Shown: positions 27,792 through 37,748, counted from the stretch's first letter. The stretch is DNA of 64,000 bases from Dokdonella_A sp963775445 (GCA_963775445.1 CAVZIT010000006.1:248001-312000), one strand, 5' to 3'. The notes: a model not told the origin generated them from the sequence alone. Translations and numbers: made by a program.

Positions 27792-27986
27792 CAGTGCTCT
27801 CGGGGCGCCGGTGTGGCCGGAAGGCACTTCGTCCACACCTTGGTCATGCGCACATCCTCAAGGGGAAAGTAAATGTGTAATGATATATCGTTTCACGCAA
27901 CGGCGACAGCTCTGCGAAGATCACAGGCGCAGGCTCTCCACCAAGTCGTTCGCTTGGCGGGCGGTTTCGAATAGCGAACCCTGCTG

Positions 27987-28577
27987 ATGAAGGTCGCCCT
28001 CCGAATCGAAACCGGAACTCGCAACGAAGACCGCGCGGCGTATTACCCGACGAAGAATGGCGCGCTGCTCGTGATCGCCGATGGAGCCGGCAATTCAGGC
28101 CAAGGTGCAGCGGCAGCCGACAGGGTCTTGGCCATGGCGCGTCGCGAGGCTGGATCGGCACGCGACCCGGGCGAACTCCTGACCTGCATGGATCGATGTA
28201 TCGCCGAGGATCCGGATGCAGGTGAAACCACCAGCGTCATCGTGATACTGCGCAACCAGTTCGTGCATGGCGCCTCCGTGGGCGATTCAGGCGCTTGGAT
28301 TCTGGCGCGTGACGGCGTCGATGATCTGACGCAAGGGCAGGTCCGCAAGCCGTTGCTCGGCTCGGGCGTGGCACGCGCGGTCGGATTCGGCCCGGTCGCG
28401 CTTCAAGGAAGACTGCTGGTCGCCACCGATGGACTGCTCAAGTACGTGGCACTCGAAACGATCCGGGAGCTTGGGCTGCATCCGGATATCGAACAGGCCG
28501 CTACTACGCTGTGCGATGCGGCGCGGCTTGCCGACGGCAGATTGCCTGACGATATCGGATTACTGCTGGTGGAATGA
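27987..28577 (+). CDS. PP2C-family serine/threonine phosphatase
   Basis: A 196-residue soluble PP2C-type phosphatase. Metal-binding aspartates sit in NEDRAAYY, LVIADGAGNSGQGAAAADR and VGDSGAWILARDG, with a late LPDDIGLLLVE replacing the usual DN[I/V]T. It is shorter than the usual 240-260 residues, so some peripheral strands are missing. No kinase, FHA or type VI gene lies next to it. It is divergent from the efflux operon over a 195-base gap. Family assignment good, target unknown. Confidence 0.8.
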   Translation: MKVALRIETGTRNEDRAAYYPTKNGALLVIADGAGNSGQGAAAADRVLAMARREAGSARDPGELLTCMDRCIAEDPDAGETTSVIVILRNQFVHGASVGDSGAWILARDGVDDLTQGQVRKPLLGSGVARAVGFGPVALQGRLLVATDGLLKYVALETIRELGLHPDIEQAATTLCDAARLADGRLPDDIGLLLVE

Positions 28578-28592
28578 GATTCGTCGGCCAGT

Positions 28593-29039
28593 TCAACGCG
28601 GTACATCCGGATTGATGCGGACCGGAGGATAAATGAGACTTTGTAGCGACTGCTGGGAGATCGCTTCAGCGCGACGACGCTCCGGCCAGTAGACGGATAC
28701 CCAGTCGCTGGTCGTGCCGAGCAACAAGGGTTGTTCCGTACTTCTTGCGTTGTTGTTGGCGTAGACGAACTGCACGCGCTGCCCTTCGCCACGCAGCAGA
28801 TGCCACGTTCGATCGTGTGTGTAAAGCATGATCAGCGCCAGCGCAAGGCAGGGCATCGCCACGATGCTCATGATGCGGCGCCACGGGTTTCTCCTGGTCC
28901 GCGCCAGCGATTCGCGCCAGCGCGGCACCAGCGCTCTTGTCCTCCAGTGACGACGCCATCGCTCGAGTCGTTCGGGATTGCCGAAACGAAGGCGCTCGTA
29001 CCAGCGGATCGCGATAGTGAAAGCGATGCCCAGCGCCAC
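28593..29039 (-). CDS. Hypothetical membrane protein
   Basis: A 148-residue protein with two hydrophobic segments (VALGIAFTIAIRWY at the start and SIVAMPCLALALIMLY near residue 60) and an arginine-rich stretch between them (ERLERWRRHWRTRALVPRW). The C-terminal half (QRVQFVYANNN...LGTTSDWVSVYWPER) is probably extracytoplasmic. I do not recognise a family. The start is GTG 29039; an in-frame stop lies 16 codons upstream, so only a slightly longer form is possible. Convergent with the phosphatase gene. Confidence 0.55.
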   Translation of the reverse strand: MALGIAFTIAIRWYERLRFGNPERLERWRRHWRTRALVPRWRESLARTRRNPWRRIMSIVAMPCLALALIMLYTHDRTWHLLRGEGQRVQFVYANNNARSTEQPLLLGTTSDWVSVYWPERRRAEAISQQSLQSLIYPPVRINPDVPR

Positions 29040-29346
29040 CAGCAGCAGAGCGGATCGATCAGCTTGATTGATGGGCCGACGCCTTCAGCGCCGTTACGCA
29101 AGCCGCTGCCCCTCGTTCACGCCAGACCCAGCATACCCGCCGTAGGATCGAAAGTAGATCGACCGGGAAGGCGCGCGCCAATGGCGGCCTTCCCTCTTCC
29201 ACCCTGCCTCGTGCAACCATGACCCAAACGCCAGTCCGCATATTCGCTGGCTATCGACTCCATCGGACCAATCAATTTCATCATTGACGCGAAGAATACT
29301 CGTGTCGGACGGGGCGCATACCACGTTGATCGAAAAGGACGAGACC
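29040..29346. other. Intergenic region upstream of catalase
   Basis: Nothing convincing was found: no gene, no clear -10/-35 pair and no OxyR-type site that I can support. A ribosome site for the catalase (AAGGACG) lies at its end. Confidence 0.4.
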
Positions 29347-30804
29347 ATGAGCGACAAGAAAGCCAAACCCACCACGACCGATGCCGGCATTCCGGTGGCG
29401 AGCGACGAGCATTCGCTCACGATCGGCGCCGATGGCCCCATCGTGCTCCACGATCATTACCTGATCGAGCAGATGGCGATGTTCAATCGCGAGCGCATCC
29501 CGGAGCGCCAGCCGCACGCCAAGGGTGGCGGCGCGTTTGGACACTTCGAAGTGACCAAGGACGTCAGCAAGTACACCAAAGCCGCCGTGTTCCAGCCCGG
29601 CACGCGAACGGACACGCTGATCCGGTTTTCGACCGTGGCCGGCGAGCGCGGCAGCCCCGATACGTGGCGCGATCCGCGCGGCTTCTCGTTGAAGTTCTAC
29701 ACGACGGAAGGCAACTACGACATGGTTGGCAACAACACGCCGATCTTCTTCGTGCGCGATCCTCTCAAGTTCCAGCACTTCATTCGCTCGCAGAAGCGGC
29801 GCGCCGACAACGGCCTGCGCGATCACGACATGCAGTGGGATTTCTGGACGCTCTCGCCGGAATCGGCACATCAGGTCACGTATCTCATGGGAGATCGAGG
29901 CATCCCCAAAAGCTGGCGACACATGAACGGTTACTCCAGCCACACGTACATGTGGGTGAATGCAAAGGGCGAGAAATTCTGGGTGAAGTACCACTTCAAG
30001 TCCGATCAGGGCGTTGAAGGCCTGACCCAGGCCGAAGCCGACCGGCTGGCTGGTGCAGACGGCGATTACCACCGCCGGGATCTTTTCGAATCCATCAGGA
30101 AAGGCGATTTCCCGAGCTGGACCCTGATGATGCAGATCATGCCGTTCGAGGATGCGAAGACCTACCGCTTCAATCCGTTCGACCTGACCAAGGTGTGGCC
30201 GCACAAGGACTACCCGCTGATCGAAGTCGGCAAGCTCACGCTCGATCGCAATCCGACCGACTTCCACACCGAGATCGAACAGGCCGCATTCGAGCCGAAC
30301 AACCTCGTGCCCGGCATTGGTCTGTCGCCCGACAAGATGCTGCTGGGCCGCGGGTTCGCCTACGCGGATGCGCACCGCGCACGTCTCGGTGTCAACTACA
30401 AGCAGATTCCGGTGAACCGTCCGCACTCGCCGGTGCACAGCTACAGCAAGGACGGCGCGATGCGCGTGCAGAACGTGTCCGACCCGGTCTACGCGCCGAA
30501 CTCCTACGGCGGCCCGAAAGCCGATCCCTCGCTCACCGACGAGGCGGGTCTGTGGCACGCAGACGGCGACATGGTGCGCAAGGCCTACACACTGCGCAAG
30601 GACGATGACGACTTCGGCCAGCCCGGTTCTCTGGTGCGCGAGGTCATGGACGATGCCGCGCGCGAGCGCATGGTCGGCAACATCGTCGGCCATCTCAAGG
30701 ATGGCGTCTCCAAAAAGGTGCTGGAGCGCGCGATCGAGTACTGGCGCAAGGTGGACAAGAACCTCGGCGATCGCGTCGCCGCAGGCGTGAAAGGCGATGC
30801 TTGA
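29347..30804 (+). CDS. katA: Monofunctional heme catalase
   Basis: Breaks down hydrogen peroxide in the cytoplasm. The 485-residue size places it in the small-subunit group. The distal histidine lies in RIPERQPHAKGGGAFG, the distal asparagine in DMVGNNTPIFFVRDP, and the proximal heme-ligand tyrosine in GFAYADAHRARLG. RFSTVAGERGSPDTWRDPRG is also intact. ATG 29347 has AAGGAC about eight bases upstream; an upstream in-frame start at 29284 is weaker. It is monocistronic, followed by a long perfect hairpin. Confidence 0.93.
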   Translation: MSDKKAKPTTTDAGIPVASDEHSLTIGADGPIVLHDHYLIEQMAMFNRERIPERQPHAKGGGAFGHFEVTKDVSKYTKAAVFQPGTRTDTLIRFSTVAGERGSPDTWRDPRGFSLKFYTTEGNYDMVGNNTPIFFVRDPLKFQHFIRSQKRRADNGLRDHDMQWDFWTLSPESAHQVTYLMGDRGIPKSWRHMNGYSSHTYMWVNAKGEKFWVKYHFKSDQGVEGLTQAEADRLAGADGDYHRRDLFESIRKGDFPSWTLMMQIMPFEDAKTYRFNPFDLTKVWPHKDYPLIEVGKLTLDRNPTDFHTEIEQAAFEPNNLVPGIGLSPDKMLLGRGFAYADAHRARLGVNYKQIPVNRPHSPVHSYSKDGAMRVQNVSDPVYAPNSYGGPKADPSLTDEAGLWHADGDMVRKAYTLRKDDDDFGQPGSLVREVMDDAARERMVGNIVGHLKDGVSKKVLERAIEYWRKVDKNLGDRVAAGVKGDA

Positions 30805-30816
30805 TCGGTTCGGGTG

Positions 30817-30846
30817 GCAATGAGTGCCGCAGGCGGCGCTCATTGC
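30817..30846. terminator. Long hairpin after catalase
   Basis: A 14-base stem (GCAATGAG...CTCATTGC arms, one G-T wobble) with a two-base loop lies 13 bases after the catalase stop. No T run follows, so it may stabilise the mRNA end or end transcription in a rho-assisted way rather than act as a classical terminator. Confidence 0.5.
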
Positions 30847-30879
30847 GATTCCTGATCGGAACCCGCCAAAACCCGTTCG

Positions 30880-30915
30880 CCCTGAGCGTAGCGCCGAAGG
30901 CGCGAAGTCGAAGGG
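30880..30915 (-). repeat. 36-nt palindromic repeat, copy 1
   Basis: CCCTGAGCGTAGCG at the left end and CGAAGTCGAAGGG at the right end flank a central GCGCC/GGCGC-type pair. An identical 36-base copy in the opposite orientation lies at 37471-37506. Confidence 0.85.
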
Positions 30916-31010
30916 CATGGAATGATACTACCTGTGGTGTTTCGACTTCGCGGAGCTGCGAACGCAAGCAAGCGAGAGGCGTGCGCGCTTCGCCCTGCCG
31001 TTCACATGCC

Positions 31011-32093
31011 TTATCCATCCTCTTTCTCCGCAGCACCATCGGGAACGCCAGCAGTATCACGAGCACGCACCGATTCCCCGGCTGATCCGCCAGGACGCGC
31101 GCGAATCACGCGCGAAAAATCGTCCGCTGCCGCACTGTTTTTCGCGAGCTCGCTGATACGGCTGCGTCGACGCAGCTCGTCCAACGGGACGCGGCGATCG
31201 ACTGCGCCGATCTGGTAGAAATACCCGGGCAGATATCCAGTCATCAACAGGCGCGGATCCCACGACAAGCCCGGGCCAATGCGTTTGGCCATCCGGTAAA
31301 CCAACGTCGTGCAATTGGACGTGACCGTGTGGTAGAACGCCGGCGTCGCAGCCAGCTGGTTCGCTGCACGCACGTACGAGACGAACAATTCGCGCAGCGC
31401 GCTCCGATCGATCCGCAGCAGTGGATAGAGGTAAACATCCTCACCGCGCGCATTGGTCCGCGTGCGGATGATGTCGCGTTCTTCGGCCGCCACCAGAATC
31501 GTCTCGTACTGCTTGAAGAACCCGGCGATCGACGAGTATTGCTTGTGGCGTTCCTTGCGGATCTCGACCGAGAACACCAAATGCGCACCGTCGGTGAAAC
31601 CGAACGAGATCATCGCGTGCGCAATCGCCGGGCTGCCCCAATACGACAACACCGCATCGGCCGCCGTCAGGTCGCGCAAATCGTAACTGCGCGTTTCCCA
31701 GTGCGCGTCGTAGTCGCGCGTCGTGCGCCAGGTGAAGTCGCGCACGTTCGCCAGCGTGATCCGGTCGCCGTCGATCGTGCCAGTCAACATGCGCGCGACA
31801 TCGTCGGCCCAGATACGGTCGTGCGACGGCTGGATCCGCTGCCACCACAGCAGAAGCAACGCATAGGCCAGCGCATAGATTCCGATCGGCAACCAATGTC
31901 GCGCGACGATCGCCCAGACCGCGAGTGCGATCACACCGATCGCCCACGCCGCGCTGCCCAGCCATCGCGCGGTGGCACCGCCCGGCAACTGGTACCAGAG
32001 CGCGAGCACGGCCCAAACGCCCGACACGAATGCGAGCAATCCGGCTACCGCGACCAGCAACAGCTGGCCGATCATCCAGCGCTTGTGGGTCAT
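31011..32093 (-). CDS. DUF4105 (Lnb N-terminal-like) membrane protein
   Basis: A 360-residue protein with three hydrophobic segments in the first 85 residues (LLLVAVAGLLAFVSGVWAVLALW; WAIGVIALAVWAIVA; IGIYALAYALLLLWW). A periplasmic domain follows with NVRDFTWRTTRDYDAHWETRSYDL, the catalytic-looking histidine in SPAIAHAMISFGF and the cysteine in TVTSNCTTLVYR. DUF4105 is the domain of Lnb, a lipoprotein N-acyltransferase of Gram-positives, so an acyl-transfer or cysteine-histidine hydrolase role is plausible but unproven here. No operon partner. Confidence 0.8.
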   Translation of the reverse strand: MTHKRWMIGQLLLVAVAGLLAFVSGVWAVLALWYQLPGGATARWLGSAAWAIGVIALAVWAIVARHWLPIGIYALAYALLLLWWQRIQPSHDRIWADDVARMLTGTIDGDRITLANVRDFTWRTTRDYDAHWETRSYDLRDLTAADAVLSYWGSPAIAHAMISFGFTDGAHLVFSVEIRKERHKQYSSIAGFFKQYETILVAAEERDIIRTRTNARGEDVYLYPLLRIDRSALRELFVSYVRAANQLAATPAFYHTVTSNCTTLVYRMAKRIGPGLSWDPRLLMTGYLPGYFYQIGAVDRRVPLDELRRRSRISELAKNSAAADDFSRVIRARPGGSAGESVRARDTAGVPDGAAEKEDG

Positions 32094-32221
32094 GCCAGCC
32101 GCGTCACCGGATTACCGAGGAGAGTGACAAGCATGAGGCGCGCGCCCATGAAGGAGCAATGCAGCCGGAGTCACGCGGACCGCCGTTGCGTTGAGCCAGC
32201 TTCGTCGCATACGTTACTTTC

Positions 32222-33156
32222 TCAAGCCACGGCTTGTCGATCGAGCGCGCTTCGATCCCAGAGTGCGAGGTCGGCGGCGCGATCGTAAGTGCTTTCGATG
32301 AAATCCAGGATCATTTCGTCCGGTGCATCGGCTTGCCGCACCGCGTCGTAAGGGAGGATGAACTCGCCGAGTTCGCGATGGTAATACGCTGCATCGGGTC
32401 GCACGCGTGCCTCCTTCAGGCCGCCGGTTGCGGCACGGCGTACGCATAGAACGCGGGTTGCAAGACCGGGCCGCTGCCGGGCCAGAAGCCATGGCTGATC
32501 ACCTCGTGCGAGTATGCATCGCGCTCGAACGCCGGCCCCTCGCGCGGCGGCGCGCGTCGCCCGGAGAAGCGCGTCACCGCCAGATCGAAACTGCCCCAGA
32601 AGAAATTCACCGGGCTGCTCTTGCCGATGAACGCGCATTGCGAGGCGGTGAACACGCGATCCACCTGCACCAGGATGCGCCGCAGGCGGTCCACAAACTC
32701 GCGATCATAGTTGTGGTGCTGCGTATCACGATCGAGCCGAATCGGATCGGGCAATTCCGTCGACGTCGGATGAATCTTCACGGGCAAGCCCATCGCATCC
32801 AGCGTTTGCAGCAATTCGAAATAAAAGGCCGCGACGCTTCGTGCCTGCAAAGCCAGCGTGCGCGTCTCGCCATCCGACGCCCGGATCAGCACCGCATGCT
32901 CGATGAAATCGAGCTGGATCGTGAAAGTGCGTGAACCGTGCGGCAGCGCGCGCGTGGTCAACCCGCGTGGCGTGACGCGCAGCGCCACGGCCCAGCAATG
33001 ATTGAGCGGCGGCGCCAGCGCCAGCGCAATCTTGCCGACGACCTGCGACCACAGATGCAGCGTGGCGTAGGTGTCCTTCCACGCGTCGTAAGGAAGCGCG
33101 GGCCAGCAGGCATCGTCATCTGTTCTCAAGGCTTTGATCTCGGCGGGTGGTGTCAA
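32222..33156 (-). pseudogene. DUF5996 family gene with one frameshift
   Basis: Two reading frames together make one DUF5996-type protein. The first (33156 to about 32416) starts at a TTG and reads CWPALPYDAWKDTYATLHLWSQVVGKI, ending FYAYAVPQPAA then a stop. The second continues without loss as GLKEARVRPDAAYYHRELGEF to a stop at 32222. A single missing base in GCGGCC near 32420-32428 explains it. Because everything else is conserved, a sequencing or assembly error is as likely as a recent inactivation. The family has no known function. Confidence 0.75.
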
Positions 33157-33342
33157 CGGATCATAGCCTGTGGTTTGCTCGTCATGCGGGCCGTGCAGTG
33201 GCCGGGACCCTTGCCGTCGACGAATGAATAAGGGTTACCTCACGAGCAGATTCACGCCGCCCAACACCTGCCGTCTACGACCATGCATTCCGTCTGAAGA
33301 CGGAGTCCGCTAGGATGCGCTGTCCTGTTGCCGTTGCCGCTC

Positions 33343-34359
33343 ATGTCAAGGTTAGTCGTCGTTGTGCCCGCCTACAACGAAAGCGAGGGTCTGCGCGCGT
33401 TTCACGCGCGGCTGGCGGCGGTACTCGATGGCCCTGATCTGCAAAGGCTCGAAGTGGCCGCTTCGGTGCTGTATGTCGATGATGGCAGCCGGGACGATAC
33501 CTGGGATGTGATCTCGATCCTGCGGCAGGCCGATGCGCGCGTGGCCGCATTGCGGCTATCACGAAACTTCGGCAAGGAACTGGCGCTGACGGCGGGTCTC
33601 GATCACGTCGATGCGGATGCGAAAATCGACGCGGCCGTGGTCATCGATGCCGATCTTCAAGATCCGCCGGAACTCATTTCCACTTTCGTCGAGCGCTGGC
33701 GCGAGGGTTACGATGTCGTCTACGGCACGCGCGCCTCGCGTGCCGGTGAAAGCACCTTCAAGAAGTGGACTTCGTCTGCGTTCTATCGCGTGATGGAACG
33801 CTTGAGCCAGACGCCGGTGCCGCGCGATACCGGCGATTTCCGCTTGCTGTCACGGCGGGCGCTCGATGCACTCATGCAGGTGCGCGAACGCCAGCGCTTC
33901 ATGAAGGGCCTGTTCGCCTGGGTGGGCTTTCGCCAGATCGCCGTCGTGTATCCGCGCGACCCGCGCCACGCCGGCGCAACCAAGTGGAACTACTGGCGCC
34001 TGTGGAATTTCGCGATCGACGGGATCACCTCGTTTTCGAGCGCGCCGCTCAAACTCGCGACCTACGTCGGCGTCGCGAGCGCGCTGATTGCGTTCCTGTT
34101 CGGCCTATGGGTATTCGGCAAGGCGCTCGTTTTCGGCGATCCGGTGCGCGGCTATCCGTCGTTGATGGTCGTCGTCTTGTTTCTCGGCGGCATGCAGTTG
34201 ATGGCGCTCGGCATCCTCGGGGAATACGTTGGCAGGTTATATATTGAATCCAAGCAGCGACCGCTTTATCTGATCGACCAGTACCACCCGCCGCGACTCG
34301 AATCCGGCGATTTCGCGACTTCGTCACAGCCAAGGGAAACACACTCATGCGCAAGTTGA
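33343..34359 (+). CDS. GT2 glycosyltransferase, polyprenyl-phosphate type
   Basis: A 338-residue membrane-linked family 2 glycosyltransferase resembling GtrB/ArnC/dolichyl-phosphate mannosyl transferases. It has VVVVPAYNESEG, LYVDDGSRDDTWDV and the catalytic block VIDADLQDPPEL, then RDTGDFRLLSRRALDA. Two C-terminal membrane helices follow (LATYVGVASALIAFLFGLWVFGKAL; SLMVVVLFLGGMQLMALGILGEYVG). It likely makes an undecaprenyl-phosphate sugar donor for envelope modification; the sugar is unknown. ATG 33343 begins the conserved fold. Its last 13 bases overlap the next gene. Confidence 0.9.
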   Translation: MSRLVVVVPAYNESEGLRAFHARLAAVLDGPDLQRLEVAASVLYVDDGSRDDTWDVISILRQADARVAALRLSRNFGKELALTAGLDHVDADAKIDAAVVIDADLQDPPELISTFVERWREGYDVVYGTRASRAGESTFKKWTSSAFYRVMERLSQTPVPRDTGDFRLLSRRALDALMQVRERQRFMKGLFAWVGFRQIAVVYPRDPRHAGATKWNYWRLWNFAIDGITSFSSAPLKLATYVGVASALIAFLFGLWVFGKALVFGDPVRGYPSLMVVVLFLGGMQLMALGILGEYVGRLYIESKQRPLYLIDQYHPPRLESGDFATSSQPRETHSCAS

Positions 34360-37300
34360 TCGCGGCGATCCTCGCCGCAGGCGTTGCCGTTGCGGCCGTT
34401 GCGGCCATGCATTTCGTTTCGTGGGGCAAGGACGGCCACGCATCGCGCTTCGCAGCGCACGAGGATAAGGACCGCAACGGCCCGCCGGATGGCGATTACT
34501 GGGCGATCCGCGTCGGCTACGGTGGCGATCCCGCGCACCTGCGTTTCGAGCCGCGCTGGCTGCTCTCGGCGAAGGCGCAGGACCGGCAAATCTCCGCAGG
34601 GGTTCCCGCGGGGATCAAGAACTATCGACATTCCGGGCAATCGCCGCTCTCGCTCGATCCGAATCAGTTCACGCTGCTTGGCCCGATGCCGCTCGTGGGT
34701 GAGGGCTACGGCTCCGGCAACAACGCAGGGCGCACCAACGTGATCCTCAGCGATCCGGATGATCCCAGCGTGGCCTTCATCGGATCCGATGGCGGTGGCG
34801 TGTGGAAGACGACCAATTGCTGCACGACTTCGACGACCTGGGAAATCAAGACCGATTTTCCCGAGATTGCGAGCATGGCGATCGGCGACATCACGATGGA
34901 CCCGAACAACCACGATGTGCTTTATGCAGGCACCGGCGACCTGCGCTACGGCTCGTTCACGTTCGGCGCGGCCGGCGTGCTCAAGAGTTCCGATCGCGGC
35001 GAAACCTGGGAAGTGCTCGGCGAAGACGTGTTCAATCCGTTCTATGGTCCTTCGGCCGGCAGCTTTCCGCAGTACCAGGCGATCGGCAAGGTCGTGGTCG
35101 ATCCGAACAATTCGGAACAACGTGATCGTCAGCACCAAGACCGGCGTGTTTTTCTCCTACGACGCCGGCACGGACTGGAGTGGTCCTTGCTACACCAACG
35201 ATTTCGCGACCGGTGCCGAATGCGCAGCGCCAGGACGGCACCGGCCTGCTTGCGGTCGATGAACGGCGGCACGACAACCTGTACGTCGCAATCGGAACGC
35301 GCGGGATGCCGACACCGGTACAGCCGGATCTCGGCATGAATGGCGCCAACGGCGTGTACCGCACCACGATGCCGAGCAGCGGTTGTCCGGCACGTGGCCG
35401 ACTGGACTCTGCTCAACAACGGCTGGCCGGCCAACACCGGCAATGGCGTCGCCGGCGCGACGCAGATCGGGCGACTGGAGCTAGCGGTCGCGCCGAGCGA
35501 TACGCAGACGTTATACGCCATGGTATCGAGCACCAATCTCGGCTCGGGGATTCTCGCCATTTACAAGACTACCGACGGCGGCGACAGCTGGAGCACGACC
35601 ACGATTCCGAGCGGCGCCGGCTCGCAGATGTGGTACGACGCGGGACTGACCGTGTCTCCGACGGACCCGGACGTGGTGTTTCTGAGCGCAGTCGATCTTT
35701 ATCGCTCGCTCAATGGCGGATCGAGCTGGACCAATCTGACCCAGGCTTACAGCGGTGGTCCGGTGCATCCGGATAATCACGCGCGCGCCATTGTCGGCGG
35801 CGACGCGAACCACGTTCTCAATGGCAACGACGGTGGCGTTTACTACGTCGACAACGCACTGACCGCGACCAGCGCATTCAACGCCAACTGGATCGCGCTC
35901 AACGACACCCTTCCGACCATCGAGATGTATCACGGCGACATCACGGCGAACTTCGCCAACTCGGCCAGCCCCGGCGCGACTGCCGGTTTCCAGGACAACG
36001 GCAGCGCCTCCGTGGTGTTCTCGGGCGACCCCGGCGCCGGCAGACGTGGGAGGCGACCAACGGTGGCGACGGCATCGTCTCGCGCATCGAGCCGGTGCTC
36101 GGCCAGTGGTGGTACACGTCGATCTACTACGGCTCAGGTATACGTCAGTACCAGACGGACCCATCGGGGGTCAGCAGAATGCTTCGCCGCAATCTGCCCG
36201 GGTAGCGAGCGTGCGAGCTTCATTTGACGCCGTTCGACCTGTATCGCTATGGCGATGTCAATGTGCCGGACAGCGGTTGCGATGCGACCGAGTCGGCTGC
36301 AAGCACATCATCCTCGGCACCCAGCGCGTGTGGGAATCGTTGCAGGGTGGGCGACCGACCAGCTCGATGGGCGGCCAAGACCGGTGACGTGACCAAGGGC
36401 AATCTGGTGGTCGGCGGCGACAACCGCTCATACATAAACCAGATCCATTATTCGGTCAGCGATCCGACCGTTGCGATCGCCGGCACCAACGACGGCAACG
36501 TCGCGTACATCTTCGACCTCGGAACCGCCAGCGCCGCGACCGCAGTCGACGTGACCGACAACAACAGCGTGCTGCCGAACCGGCCGATGCAGGATGTCGG
36601 TACCGACCCGAACGATCCGCTGGTCGGGTACGCTGCCGTCGGCGGCTTCAGCGAAAACACGCCGGCGCAACCTGGGCATATCTTCCGCATCACCTGCATG
36701 GCCGATTGCTCGAGCTTCGTCTGGGAAGACAAGTCCGGCAACCTGCCGGATATCCCGACCAATGCCGTGATCGCCAACCCGAACATCCCGAATCAGGTAT
36801 TCGCCGGCACCGACTGGGGTCTCTACTACACGAACGACATCACGGCGTCTCCACCCGTGTGGCAACGGTTCGAGGGATTGCCGCATGTGATGATCTGGAG
36901 CATGAGCATCGATCGCGGTTTCACCACGCTGGCCGTTTACACGCGTTCGCGTGGCGCGTGGGCATGGCCGTTGCCGCAACCCGAAGGCGGCGACATGGCC
37001 GATCTCGCCGTGAGCATCACGCCGCCGGCGAGGGCGCAGCCCGGTTTGCAGTTGAACTACACCATCAGCGTGACCAACAACGGGCCGTCCACGGCGAGCA
37101 ACGTGCAACTGGCCAGCGCGCTGCCGACAGACGTCACGTTCAAGAGCAACAGCGGCGATTGCAGCGGCGCGTTCCCGTGCGTCTTCGCAAGCCTGGCGTC
37201 GGGCGAAACGCGAACGGTGACCACGGCGCTGTGCGTGGGTCGCGATTACACGAGTCCCGATCCATTACCGCTGGAGGCGTCGGTCACGTCCGACACTACT

Positions 37301-37384
37301 GACCCCAACGCCGGGAACAACCAGGCGGATGCCGGCGCCCCGTTGGTGTTCTCGGGCTTTGCCGACGGCTTCGATTGCCCGTGA
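34347..37384 (+). pseudogene. Exported BNR/sortilin-like beta-propeller gene with DUF11 tail, multiply frameshifted
   Basis: Reads as one long exported protein broken into several frames. Signal peptide LIAAILAAGVAVAAVAA; then propeller repeats GSDGGGVWKTT, LYAGTGDLRYG, GVLKSSDRGETWE. After about 35105 the frame moves (NNVIVSTKTGVFFSYDAGTDW), moves again near 35220 and 35390 (WTLLNNGWPANTGNG, IYKTTDGGDSW, LNGNDGGVYYVDN), and again between about 36030 and 36390 (KHIILGTQRVWESLQGG). It then stays open to the end with a DUF11-type domain (LAVSITPPARAQPGLQLNYTISV) and the tail FADGFDCP. At least five shifts are needed. Either a decaying gene or a poorly assembled patch; it overlaps the glycosyltransferase gene by 13 bases. 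Confidence 0.75.
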
Positions 37385-37398
37385 ACTGAATCGCTGCA

Positions 37399-37438
37399 CT
37401 GCTGTCCCTTCTCTCGCCCGCGGAAGAAGGGACAGCAG
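37399..37438 (+). terminator. REP-like hairpin after the beta-propeller gene
   Basis: CTGCTGTCCCTTC (37399-37411) and GAAGGGACAGCAG (37426-37438) form a perfect 13-base stem, followed by GCGGATGAGGGCGGG, a tail seen on REP elements of this group. It lacks a T run. Confidence 0.55.
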
Positions 37439-37470
37439 GCGGATGAGGGCGGGCCCGTTCGCGCAGCCGA

Positions 37471-37506
37471 CCCTTCGACTTCGCGCCTTCGGCGCTACGC
37501 TCAGGG
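37471..37506 (+). repeat. 36-nt palindromic repeat, copy 2
   Basis: Exact reverse complement of 30880-30915, 6.6 kb away. Its right end (TACGCTCAGGGTGAACGG) is also the start of the tandem array that follows, suggesting the array grew out of it. Confidence 0.85.
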
Positions 37507-37748
37507 TGAACGGTTGGGGGTTCGCTACGCTCAGGGTGAACGGTGGGAGTTCGTTACGCTCAGGGTGAACGGTGGGGGTTCGCTACGCTCAGCGTGAACG
37601 TTTAGGGTTCGCTGCGCTCAGGATGAACGGTTAGAGGTTCGCTACGCTCAGGATGAACGGCCAGGGGTTCGCTACGCTGAGGGTGAACGGCGGGGGCTGC
37701 TTCGCCCGGGTGAACGGCGGAATGGATCGCAACGCTCAGGGTAAGCAG
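37493..37748 (+). repeat. Tandem array of about eight 29-30 nt units
   Basis: Units follow the pattern CAGGGTGAACGG, 3-6 G-rich bases, then GTTCGCTACGCT. The first six are close copies (28-30 bases); the last two are degenerate. There is no spacer diversity, so it is not a CRISPR array. It ends about 115 bases before the CBS gene. Confidence 0.85.

Noticed and set aside
29281..30918. A 545-codon frame antisense to catalase
   Set aside because: Mirror of the catalase gene, no independent support.
37493..37748. Possible CRISPR array
   Set aside because: Units abut each other with no unique spacers, and no cas gene is present.
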